Assembly: GCA_006503475.1 (NCBI GenBank)
Contig: RSEH01000107.1
Coordinates: 85,385 to 149,384, forward strand
Source: Stentor roeselii
Lineage: Eukaryota; Ciliophora; Heterotrichea; Heterotrichida; Stentoridae
DNA: 64,000 nt
Direction: 5' to 3'
The number at the start of each line of letters is the position of its first letter. Positions within the stretch are counted from its first letter, which is position 1. The translations under genes were made by a program, and so were the position numbers. The notes below the pieces were generated by a model that was given only the letters and a program-made list of their open reading frames with translations, made no database searches and was not told the DNA's origin. This document shows, piece by piece, positions 18,170 to 26,211 of this stretch.

Positions 18170-19534
18170 ATGGAAATCTCTGACATTCATCGTCCAACAA
18201 CATCATCAATCACGATCCCTTTCCAACAAGCCAAAAGTGCGAAAATTTCCCGAGTGCCGTCAAGTCGCAGCAGGATCAGTATCAAGTCATCAATAAGCCA
18301 ACGCACCCTTAAAGGAAAAACTACATCATTAGCATCAGTTCTGACTCCAAAATTTAAACCACAGTCTCTTCTAACAGTCCCTGATCAATATTCTGATGAA
18401 AAATCACTTGATTTTCCGAAGTGGCTAATGGAAAGAAGTGATTTCAAGTCATGTCTCACTAGCTATAGTCAGAAATCAGATATTGTGAAGATTTGTTCGA
18501 AGCCTTTTAAACTTAGAGAAGTTTGGGAGGTTAAAGAATTGAAAGCGTATATCAAGTCGTGTGTCCTTTTTAAAGACTTGACTGATTTTACTTGTTCGGA
18601 ACTTTGTGAAAAACTAACGACGGTAACTTTTTCTGCTGGAGATATCTTAATTCGCCAAGGTGAAGTTGGAGATAGCATGTTCGTTATAGTAGCAGGAAGA
18701 GTTAGCGTCTATCTAGGATCCACACTAATCGACCGAATATCAGACAAAAACATAGTAGGTGAAAAATCTCTAGAAAGCAACCTTCCAAGAAACGCGACAG
18801 TAATCGCAGACACCCACCTAGAAGCTCTTCAACTAAAAAAAGACGACTACCGTCACATAGTCCTGCGAAACAAGCACAAACAAATCTTCCACATCGTAGA
18901 ATTCCTAAAAACCCTCTCATTTTTCAAAGACTTACTCAACGCAAAGCTAGAACTTCTGGCATTCAACATGATCGCAGCCTATTACAAAGAAAACCAACAA
19001 ATCTTCCTTGAAAATCAACCAGCAAACAGTCTTTACTTCGTAAAAGCAGGTTCAGTAAAACTCTCAATGTCAGTAACTCTTGTAAACAGAAGAAAAATCC
19101 CAAACCTTAAAAAAGAAACTCGCGTAGAAAAGAAAGTTTATGAAAAAACTTTAAAATTTTGTAAAAGTGGAGAATTTTTCGGAGAAGAAGAAATGATTGT
19201 TCATGGACTACGACTTTGTAATGCTGTTTGTGTCAGTGAATGCGAAATTTTTATATTGAAAAAAGAAAATTTAGAAGAAATTTTAAATGAAAAGGAAATT
19301 AGTGATTTACTTAAAACTAATCAACTTATTCCTGATCGATTTGAAGCTGCTCGGATTGTTAGGAAGTCTATTGGAGAGAAAAGTAATAAAATCAAAGCGA
19401 TTTATGATGCTTGTGAACAGTGTCAGTTTGGAATTGTGAATGGAAGGAAAAGTAAAGCTGATGGAATTTTTAGAACTTTTCAGAAAAGTGAAAGTGATTT
19501 ATGCTTGTTGGAGTCTGAGAGTTATTTTGAGTAG
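18170..19534 (+). CDS. protein with two cyclic-nucleotide-binding domains
   Basis: A 454-residue protein. Residues 1-90 are Ser/Arg/Lys-rich and disordered-looking. The first cNMP-binding domain (about 130-235) has AGDILIRQGEVGDSMFVIVAG and the phosphate-binding cassette GEKSLESNLPRNATV, keeping the Glu and Arg that contact cyclic nucleotide. The second (about 250-380) has ENQQIFLENQPANSLYFVKAG, an insert, then GEFFGEEEMIVHGLRLCNAV, a divergent cassette. There are no transmembrane helices and no kinase. The layout resembles a PKA regulatory subunit, but I see no clear RRxS inhibitor or docking/dimerisation segment at the N-terminus. Start is the ATG after TTAA; it ends in TAG. Confidence 0.88.
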   Translation: MEISDIHRPTTSSITIPFQQAKSAKISRVPSSRSRISIKSSISQRTLKGKTTSLASVLTPKFKPQSLLTVPDQYSDEKSLDFPKWLMERSDFKSCLTSYSQKSDIVKICSKPFKLREVWEVKELKAYIKSCVLFKDLTDFTCSELCEKLTTVTFSAGDILIRQGEVGDSMFVIVAGRVSVYLGSTLIDRISDKNIVGEKSLESNLPRNATVIADTHLEALQLKKDDYRHIVLRNKHKQIFHIVEFLKTLSFFKDLLNAKLELLAFNMIAAYYKENQQIFLENQPANSLYFVKAGSVKLSMSVTLVNRRKIPNLKKETRVEKKVYEKTLKFCKSGEFFGEEEMIVHGLRLCNAVCVSECEIFILKKENLEEILNEKEISDLLKTNQLIPDRFEAARIVRKSIGEKSNKIKAIYDACEQCQFGIVNGRKSKADGIFRTFQKSESDLCLLESESYFE

Positions 19535-19578
19535 TTACTGTAGAGTCTTTATATTGTATAACGAATTAAAATATTATT

Positions 19579-21339
19579 TTAACTAAGGTAAAAGTGTTTA
19601 GGTCTCAATTCAAAAAACTTTGGAATTCCTACACAATATCCTCCTACTTTCGCTGTAAAGAACCGAACCCATTCACTAAGTGACGTCTGTAAAGGACTTG
19701 CAGTGAGTTGAGCAGGTTTCAAAACAACAGTGATTTCTTCTCCTTCACCAGATTCATCAATTCTTTCGACAGGAGGTTCATTCCTGCAAGGATCACAAAC
19801 TAATAAGCAAGTTATATGAGTCCCTCCACCTCTACAAACAATTTCTTCTACTCCATTAGTAGTTTCAATAATATCATCATCCTCTTGAATTCTATGATAT
19901 TGAAGTCCAGCTTCATTGATATACATTTCATGAACAAACTCTTCTGTTTTCGCTCTTCCCATATCAAGTTGTTCTTCCTTCAACTTATACCTAACAAATC
20001 GATGACAAAACTGAATATCCGAATACGCAATTTGCAATGTAAAGTCAATCCTAACAGGTACTTCAAGTTTACTCGTAAATCCCGAATAATCCTCTTCCTG
20101 CAAAACAGAAGCAAACTCAATTCTCTGATCACTGCTCATTTCCAAAGGCAGAGGTGAAGGTGGTTCATAGTCCCTTCTGACAGTCTCAGAAGGATCAAGT
20201 AACGCCCAGGAATGATTTCCTCCAGCATAAATCCTTTCCACATTTTTCGGTCCAAGTGCAGCAACATGAGTAAAAATCGTTAAAGTCTGATCATCTCCTA
20301 CTCCAAGTTGTCCAAAAGACCCATACCCACAAGCGAAGATATCTCCTCGTTCAGTGAGTAAAAGTGTATGATTCCATCCAGCAGCTATGGACTTCACCGG
20401 CTTGGTCCTCATGTCGGAGACCAGCTGTGGCTCTGACTGATTCACCGTGTTTCGAAGGCCGAGTTGACCATGTGAGGCGAAGCCGAACGAGAAGACCAGG
20501 CCTTGCTCAGTGAGAACGATTGAATGGTGACCTCCTGCTGAGAGTTCTTTTATTGTTTGCTCCTCGGACATGCGCTTCACCCAGGGCATAAGGACGAGTT
20601 TAGGGGAGTTGGTATTGAGGAACTCCCCGTAACCACATTCACCGTATAAGCCACTTCCCCAAGCGAATATTTCGTTGTTTTGGGTTAGAGCCAAGGTGTG
20701 GTAACCACCGCAGGAGACTTGGATTACTCGCTTGTTTGAAATGCCTGGCACTGGAGAAGGCTCAAGAATGTCTTTCATGTGACCGTGACCGCATTGACCA
20801 CGGTTGAAAAAATTACCACCTCCTCCCCAGGTGTAAACTTTTCCGTCTTGCGTCAAGGCGACTGAGTGAAAGTCTCCGCATCCGACGTAGATTACTTCTT
20901 TTTCGCTTAGACCTTGGACTAAACCTGGACGATTCATGGCTTTTCCGGATCTTTGACCTAGTTTCTTGTGCAGCGTACCACCCCAGGTGTAGACGCTTCC
21001 ATCTTCTAATAAACAAAGAGTATGATAATCTCCGCAAGCCACCTGAATCACAACTTTTTCTTTAAGACTTGGAATCAAAGTGAATGCAGGAAGGTTCACC
21101 GTTGTCAAGTCCTCAATTCCCAACTTGCCATGGAGATAAGATCCACAGATGTATAAATGGCCTTGACTGTCAATCGCTGCTGAATGCTGACCGCCTGAAG
21201 ATACATGAATCAGGTTTTTTCCTTTTATTCCTTTGACCGGAATGGGAAGATAAGAGTCTTTATTGCTGCCCACTGACAGTTCTCCGTCTTTGTTCTTTCC
21301 CCACGCGTATACTGTTGGCTCATTTGGCACTCGAGACAT
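19579..21339 (-). CDS. RCC1-repeat (beta-propeller) protein
   Basis: The 586-residue product begins with an RCC1-type seven-bladed propeller (about residues 8-390). Blades repeat VYAWGxNxxGxL, V.QVACGDYHTLCL, VYTWGGG, GYHTLALTQ, AAGWNHTLLLTERGDIFACG and YAGGNHSWALL. RCC1 propellers act as nucleotide-exchange factors or protein scaffolds. The C-terminal 190 residues are not RCC1 and contain strands such as VPVRIDFTLQIAYSDIQFCHRF and VEEIVCRGGGTHITCLLV, reminiscent of the HECT-like tail that follows RCC1 repeats in HERC-type proteins. No catalytic HECT Cys motif is recognised. Start is MSRVPNEPTVYAWG; it ends in TAG. Confidence 0.92.
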   Translation of the reverse strand: MSRVPNEPTVYAWGKNKDGELSVGSNKDSYLPIPVKGIKGKNLIHVSSGGQHSAAIDSQGHLYICGSYLHGKLGIEDLTTVNLPAFTLIPSLKEKVVIQVACGDYHTLCLLEDGSVYTWGGTLHKKLGQRSGKAMNRPGLVQGLSEKEVIYVGCGDFHSVALTQDGKVYTWGGGGNFFNRGQCGHGHMKDILEPSPVPGISNKRVIQVSCGGYHTLALTQNNEIFAWGSGLYGECGYGEFLNTNSPKLVLMPWVKRMSEEQTIKELSAGGHHSIVLTEQGLVFSFGFASHGQLGLRNTVNQSEPQLVSDMRTKPVKSIAAGWNHTLLLTERGDIFACGYGSFGQLGVGDDQTLTIFTHVAALGPKNVERIYAGGNHSWALLDPSETVRRDYEPPSPLPLEMSSDQRIEFASVLQEEDYSGFTSKLEVPVRIDFTLQIAYSDIQFCHRFVRYKLKEEQLDMGRAKTEEFVHEMYINEAGLQYHRIQEDDDIIETTNGVEEIVCRGGGTHITCLLVCDPCRNEPPVERIDESGEGEEITVVLKPAQLTASPLQTSLSEWVRFFTAKVGGYCVGIPKFFELRPKHFYLS

Positions 21340-21392
21340 TTTGAATTGAAATATGAAGCTGGGAATTTAGAGGGTGTTAATGGGTTTCGATG

Positions 21393-21545
21393 TTAGGAGT
21401 AAATTAGTTTTGCTAGCTCTTGAACTCGCTGGTTCAAGTCTTTTACTTTTTGCTTCAGGAATAATCGCTCTTGAGTGTCTTTTGTGGTTTCTTCTTCGAG
21501 TTTTCGCATTCTGGAGAGAATGTTTTCTAACTTTTTATCAGACAT
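21393..21545 (-). CDS. 50-residue coiled-coil protein
   Basis: A short open frame from an ATG directly after TAA to a TAA encodes 50 residues in one amphipathic helix: MSDKKLENILSRMRKL, then EEETTKDTQERLFLKQKVKD and LNQRVQELAKLIYS. Leu/Ile/Met/Val occupy a and d positions over about six heptads, so it should form a coiled coil. It sits between the RCC1 and processing-peptidase genes, all on the minus strand. The antisense frame (21374-21736) is a shadow. No homologue is named; short coiled-coil subunits of prefoldin, centrin-binding or dynein-linked complexes look like this. Confidence 0.68.
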   Translation of the reverse strand: MSDKKLENILSRMRKLEEETTKDTQERLFLKQKVKDLNQRVQELAKLIYS

Positions 21546-21612
21546 TTATGATACTCCAGACTGATAAACATTATGCTATGATTATTTTTAGAATCCAAAC
21601 AAACAAATTCAA

Positions 21613-22992
21613 TTATGACTTACTTAACTTCTCTAAACTCTTCTTAATAACTCTCTTAGGTGCCCTTATAGCAACTGCTGCATTATCCTTAGTGCAATAC
21701 TTTTTGAAAATCTTCTTAAGTCCTTCCGCATCATAATCAGCAACCCGTTTAGCGATTTCACTTCTAGGAACAAGTCGATTCAAATAAATCAATTGTGCTC
21801 CAATAGTTTGAGTTATATCACTTCCCAGTTCAATATTAAGCAATTCATTAAAAATCCTATTTTTCCCACAAATAACTTCAGTATCTTCCAAATCCTCCAC
21901 AAAATGAAAAAAACTTCTATAAAGTGCATTAGCAGCCAAATGAGCATTTTCATGAACAACCGACAAATAATGTCCAAAAACTCCAACATCCTTATAAGGA
22001 ATATAAAGACACTCATGTCTCTTAACCCCTCCAACCAAGTCAAGATCCTTATAAACTTTGTTATTCTGAAAGCTCGGGTCATCAATCCTCATAATTTTCG
22101 CCGAGCTATAATCCCCAACAATTCTCTGAAGTAACAAAAACGCCCAATAATCCGAGTCATTCCAATTAGGAGCCGGCATAAACAACGAAAAATGCGAAAA
22201 TTCCGCACTTTCATCTTTCGTGACAACAATTCCAGGCGTATAAACCGCTGAATGTTCCCCATCCCTATCATTCAAACTAGTTGAAGGAACATTTCCAATG
22301 AAAGTATTAGCCATGCTCATAAGTTGTTCATGCTGAATATTTCCAACTCCGAGTACCACAATCTTAGGAGCGAGATAATGAGTTTCAATGAATTTCTTAA
22401 GTTGCATTTTGTTGATTTTCTTGATGGACCGGGTGTATCCTAAAATCGGTTGACCTAAGATATGGTTGCGAAAAACAACATTATGCAAATTTTCAAGTAA
22501 AGTCTCTCTCATGTCTTTCGCGACTTCTTCTTCTTCTCTTAAAATCGTGTGTCGCTCTTGAGAGATGTACTCATCAAGATATGTCGAGTTTAACAGCTGG
22601 TCACTGATTATGTCTAAGGCGTTTGAACAGCTTTCTTTTAAGACTTCTATGAAAAATAAAGTTGTGTCTCTTGATGTGAAGGCGTTTAAAGCTCCTCCCA
22701 TGCTTTCTACTTCGATTTCTAGCTGGTCTTTTGTACGTTTCTTGGTACCTTTGAAGTGCATGTGCTCTAAGTAGTGAGCCACTCCGGAGTTGTGAAGGGT
22801 CTCGTTTCGAGAACCTGCCTCGATCATTATACCGATGGTCGCTACTGGACCGTCCCAGTATTGACTTGCGACTCTGACCCCGTTTTTAAGAGTGCTTAAC
22901 TCGATTTCTCGGTTGAAGTTTAAACTTTTAGGAAATTTTCCCACTTCCCAACGGAGATTAGAGGTAAATCGCTTTGAAAACGTTTTCAGCAT
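21613..22992 (-). CDS. PMPCB: mitochondrial processing peptidase, beta subunit
   Basis: Catalytic subunit of the M16 metallopeptidase that removes presequences from imported mitochondrial proteins (and may be a core protein of complex III). The 459-residue product has an N-terminal presequence (MLKTFSKRFTSNLRW). The zinc site HYLEH (73-77) is intact in GVAHYLEHMHFKGTKKR, with the third ligand in the Glu run about 76 residues on (EEEEVAKD, 153-160), followed by LHNVVFRNHILGQPILG. The second M16 domain (about 240-459) follows. Length equals the family norm. Start is MLKTF at the ATG at 22990-22992. No intron is seen. It ends in TGA or TAA-rich DNA 67 bp from the small coiled-coil gene. Confidence 0.97.
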   Translation of the reverse strand: MLKTFSKRFTSNLRWEVGKFPKSLNFNREIELSTLKNGVRVASQYWDGPVATIGIMIEAGSRNETLHNSGVAHYLEHMHFKGTKKRTKDQLEIEVESMGGALNAFTSRDTTLFFIEVLKESCSNALDIISDQLLNSTYLDEYISQERHTILREEEEVAKDMRETLLENLHNVVFRNHILGQPILGYTRSIKKINKMQLKKFIETHYLAPKIVVLGVGNIQHEQLMSMANTFIGNVPSTSLNDRDGEHSAVYTPGIVVTKDESAEFSHFSLFMPAPNWNDSDYWAFLLLQRIVGDYSSAKIMRIDDPSFQNNKVYKDLDLVGGVKRHECLYIPYKDVGVFGHYLSVVHENAHLAANALYRSFFHFVEDLEDTEVICGKNRIFNELLNIELGSDITQTIGAQLIYLNRLVPRSEIAKRVADYDAEGLKKIFKKYCTKDNAAVAIRAPKRVIKKSLEKLSKS

Positions 22993-23100
22993 TATATTAG
23001 ATGAAATTTTTTTTAGAATTTTTAGGTTTTTGAGAAGGGTGTTGGTTAATGCTTGGAAATTTTGAGATTTGCAGGAGTTTTATGAGATCTTTTATTATAA

Positions 23101-24156
23101 ATGATTATGGAACGATTTAGGTACAAAGGCCTTCAGAACAGAGGCGAAAACAACTGCTTTATAAACGTAGTAGTCCAGTTATTTTGGTGTATTAAAGACG
23201 TTCAAGAAAGTCTAATATCTTTATCCCATTCCCACGAGATGCAAACCTTTTGCATAACCTGCGAAATTTCAGTAATTTCCAAAAAGTCCCTATTCACCCA
23301 GATGCGATATTCAGAAAGTTCCAACTTTTCAACATCATCTCTCAGAAAAACTCTTCAAAATTACATTCAAAAAACTCCTGATTTCGAAGAACAAAAAATG
23401 GGTTGCGCAGTAGAGACCTTCGAGCACATCCTTTCACTAATCCACGACGAAAACCTTTCCTCAGAAAATCAAATTTGTGACTGCCCAACTCACAAGTTTT
23501 TTACATTTAATTACTTTCAAGAACAGTACTTTTTATTCAGTTTCTGCTGTGAAACTTCTTCAATTGAGCTGAAATCTGACCATCTTCTTAGAATTTACTC
23601 AAGAGACTTAGAAGATTTTCATTCAATGAAAGGAAAAAACAACCTACTTGACTTAAATGAAATTTTTTCTCATGCTTTGAACCAACTCGACGACGGGCAA
23701 AAATGTGAAAAGTGCTCAGAAGAGAAAATATTAAAAAAATGGGCAAAATTTTCACAGGTTTTAGGAATTTCAATTGTTTGGGACCCTGAAGGTTGGAAGT
23801 TTTTTTCAGTTGTTTTGAGGTCTTTGAAAGAAATTTTAGAACTACGGATTTTTGATAGAGATTTAAGTGAAAAGTTCATTTTAAGAGGAATTGTTTGCTT
23901 TGGGTTTAATCATTACTCAGCTTTTGTTTATGAAGTTGAGGAAAATAGTTGGTACCAGGTCGATGATCACCTGGTTCGGAAGATGAGAGGATTGGGAAGT
24001 GTTGTCCAGTTGATGGAAAAAAAGAAAAGTTTGCCAGTTCTGTTGCTTTATGAGTTTTTTAGCGAGAGTTATCAAAATGTTTATATTAAAAATCAGGATA
24101 TTGAATTTTTCGAGGATTTTAATAATACTCAATGCTTTGACTGCTCACTGCTTTAA
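23101..24156 (+). CDS. ubiquitin-specific protease (USP), USP53/54-like
   Basis: Cysteine protease removing ubiquitin from substrates. The 351-residue product is essentially the catalytic domain. The Cys box is GLQNRGENNCFINVVVQLFW (Cys19), closest in feel to USP53/USP54 (G-L-x-N-x-G-x-N-x-C-F-x-N). A zinc-ribbon-like CEKCSEEK pair lies near residue 202 with an earlier CITC. The His box is GFNHYSAFVYEVEENSWYQV with DDH (His271, Asp288/289). All three catalytic residues look present, unlike vertebrate USP53/54, long regarded as inactive. Start follows TAA directly; the second ATG, two codons on, is an alternative. It ends in TAA, 44 bp before the next gene on the same strand. Confidence 0.85.
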   Translation: MIMERFRYKGLQNRGENNCFINVVVQLFWCIKDVQESLISLSHSHEMQTFCITCEISVISKKSLFTQMRYSESSNFSTSSLRKTLQNYIQKTPDFEEQKMGCAVETFEHILSLIHDENLSSENQICDCPTHKFFTFNYFQEQYFLFSFCCETSSIELKSDHLLRIYSRDLEDFHSMKGKNNLLDLNEIFSHALNQLDDGQKCEKCSEEKILKKWAKFSQVLGISIVWDPEGWKFFSVVLRSLKEILELRIFDRDLSEKFILRGIVCFGFNHYSAFVYEVEENSWYQVDDHLVRKMRGLGSVVQLMEKKKSLPVLLLYEFFSESYQNVYIKNQDIEFFEDFNNTQCFDCSLL

Positions 24157-24200
24157 GCTATCCTCAAGTTATCTGGCAAGATTAATTAACTTGAATAATT

Positions 24201-25139
24201 ATGGATGATGACTGGCAGGTCTGTATTAAAGATCAGGAAAAATACGTCAAGGTTAATAAAAGGATCGTTAAAAAATCTCCTAAATGTAGAGTTTCTGAGG
24301 AAATTGTAAAATCAGAAAGGTTTTCTTTTCAAAAGGAAACTATTTCTTCTAAACTCAGAAAATTGGATAATTTTTCAGGATTTAAACTGGAATCTCAAAA
24401 AAAAACTGAGAAAAGTTCAAAAAAACCTCAGGTTTCATCGGTGGTTGGAAAATTTTCGAAGAATTTGGAAAAATCTTCTGGAAACTTTAAACAAAGTAAA
24501 CAGATTGAACGGAAAAATTTTTCACCTGTGAAAATTTCGGATTGTTGTGAGGGGGTCTTGAGGAAAAAGAGAAATTCAGAGAAAATTTCAGGTTATCTTA
24601 AGAGAGAAGTTTCGTGTAATAGTTCTAGATTGTTTTTCCCTGTTAATCAAAAGCCCTTGCAATCAGAAAGACAAGAAAGTCCATACGACCCAAAACAACA
24701 AAGAAAGAAAATCTTCGAAGATTCATTCGAATTCAGTGACTCTCAAAGTCCAGTAAAACTTTCAATCACTCCATCACTACTCACTGAAGGAGAAGTCACC
24801 CAAAGAGCCCGTCCTCAAACAGTAGATCTAAAACCTGTCAGAAATTATTTCAACCAAAAAGAAATTATTGAAATTTCAATGTTCAACATTCCTGAAGAGT
24901 TTTCAAATAACGTGATTCAAGAACTTCTTAAATCTTTTTCTATTTTTTCAGTGTCACTTGATGGAAAAAATAGAAATTCTGGAGTTTTGAAGACCTTTGT
25001 AAGAAAAGATGTGGAAGGAATCATAATAAAACTAAGAAAATTTGGAATACTAGCTCAGGTAGACCTGAAATCCTTTAAAGAAAGAAGCCATTTCACAGAT
25101 TTTTTTACAGAAAACGCTAAAACTTTAGCAATGACTTAA
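24201..25139 (+). CDS. unrecognised basic protein, possible RRM-like C-terminus
   Basis: A 312-residue Lys/Ser-rich protein. Residues 1-215 look disordered (repeated KSSKKP, SKNLEKSSGN and SPVKIS type stretches; several Ser-Pro sites). Residues about 220-300 alternate as strand (EIIEISMFNIP), helix (NNVIQELLKSF), strand (IFSVSLDG), strand (SGVLKTFVR), helix (VEGIIIKLRKFG), strand (ILAQVDL): the beta-alpha-beta-beta-alpha-beta order of an RRM-like fold. RNP motifs are not visible, so RNA binding is unproven. Start is an ATG at 24201 (MDDDWQV); stop is TAA. It is convergent with the next gene, with 59 bp between stops. Confidence 0.72.
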   Translation: MDDDWQVCIKDQEKYVKVNKRIVKKSPKCRVSEEIVKSERFSFQKETISSKLRKLDNFSGFKLESQKKTEKSSKKPQVSSVVGKFSKNLEKSSGNFKQSKQIERKNFSPVKISDCCEGVLRKKRNSEKISGYLKREVSCNSSRLFFPVNQKPLQSERQESPYDPKQQRKKIFEDSFEFSDSQSPVKLSITPSLLTEGEVTQRARPQTVDLKPVRNYFNQKEIIEISMFNIPEEFSNNVIQELLKSFSIFSVSLDGKNRNSGVLKTFVRKDVEGIIIKLRKFGILAQVDLKSFKERSHFTDFFTENAKTLAMT

Positions 25140-25198
25140 AAATAGTTCTACCAATAACTTAAAATTTAAGTAATTAACTCCCTGTCTTCTATTCACAC

Positions 25199-25933
25199 TT
25201 ATTTAAACTCCTTATCCTCAACTCGATACTTTTCCACATTTTTCAAAGTTTCATCCATATACTGCCTGATTTCATCAGAAGTTTTAAGATTTGAAAGAAT
25301 TCTGGTTTTACTTTCTTGTCTCACAATGACGTTCTTCATTTTCTCCAAAATTCCTGACCGGGAGTTTTTCATAAAAGCGCTTTCCTGGCTTCTCTTCAGC
25401 AAGACTTGACTTGTCGCGATTCTAGTTAACTTGGGTATTTTTTGTTCACTATTCAAACCTTACATCATCGAAGTTTCTACTGATAAAAGGCTTTCTTCTC
25501 GTGCTTTATTCGCTTTGCTACTCATGATTCCGATTCGATTCATGCTGTCAACTCTTCGATTTAGACGGTTTTTTGCTCTGTGGATTTCGGACGTTAACTG
25601 TTTATCTATGATTTTTTTTATTTCTTGACTTTCTACGTTGGTCAGCATGTTTAGAGGAATTTTCCTTTCTTTAGTACTGTCGAATCTTTTCATTGAGGGA
25701 CTGGTTTTTAGAACTGAAACTCGAGAAGCTTTTAAGGGTTTTACTGCTGGAGAAAAGCCTGGCTTTGATTGACTTTTCGACTTTTGGGATTTCAGAAAGT
25801 CTTGCATATCTTCTGGGATCTCGTATTTAAGTTTTGGAAGATATTTTTGTCTTGTTGAAAAGCGGTTCAGTGAATGCTTTTTTAAGATCCTGATGTGAGG
25901 ATGGTTGTAGTCTGGTGTGTGTTTCTGATTCAT
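25199..25933 (-). CDS. unrecognised basic protein with one 15-nt intron
   Basis: Two exons join to 239 residues across 25449-25463. Both parts share the same style: Lys/Arg/Ser-rich with short helices (QEIKKIIDKQLTSEIHRAKN, NRRVDSMNRIGIM; then KLTRIATSQVLLKRSQES and IRQYMDETLKNVEKYRV). The joined product reads SVETSMIEQKIPKLTR across the splice. No domain is named; a microtubule- or cortex-associated linker would look like this, but that is only style. Start is the ATG after CTAA at 25931-25933. Without splicing it looks like two adjacent small genes. Confidence 0.75.
25449..25463 (-). other. 15-nt spliceosomal intron
   Basis: On the minus strand GTAAGGTTTGAATAG follows ATGAT and carries the premature TAA that ends the upstream frame. 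Removal restores frame with the 85-codon downstream piece. Confidence 0.8.
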
Positions 25934-26211
25934 TTAGATAGATTTATGAGCTTGGATATGAAATTTATTATTTTAGGAATATTTATTTGGAAGTTTATTA
26001 ATGGAATATGATTTTAAGGACCACTTTAAAAAGTCACCTAATCTATAATAACCAAATGCCAGCTTTATATTTGATCATAAAATGAATAAATTCTAAATTA
26101 ATCTCATTAAACGACTTCAAACTCCTTATATTCTTCATCATTACAATAATTAAAACAAAAACTATAATCAACCTAACTATAGTCTAATTATTGTAAATTT
26201 TCCTGTCTTCA

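Noticed and set aside
21374-21736. 120-codon hydrophobic + strand frame
   Set aside because: Antisense to the 50-residue coiled-coil gene and to the end of the processing peptidase.
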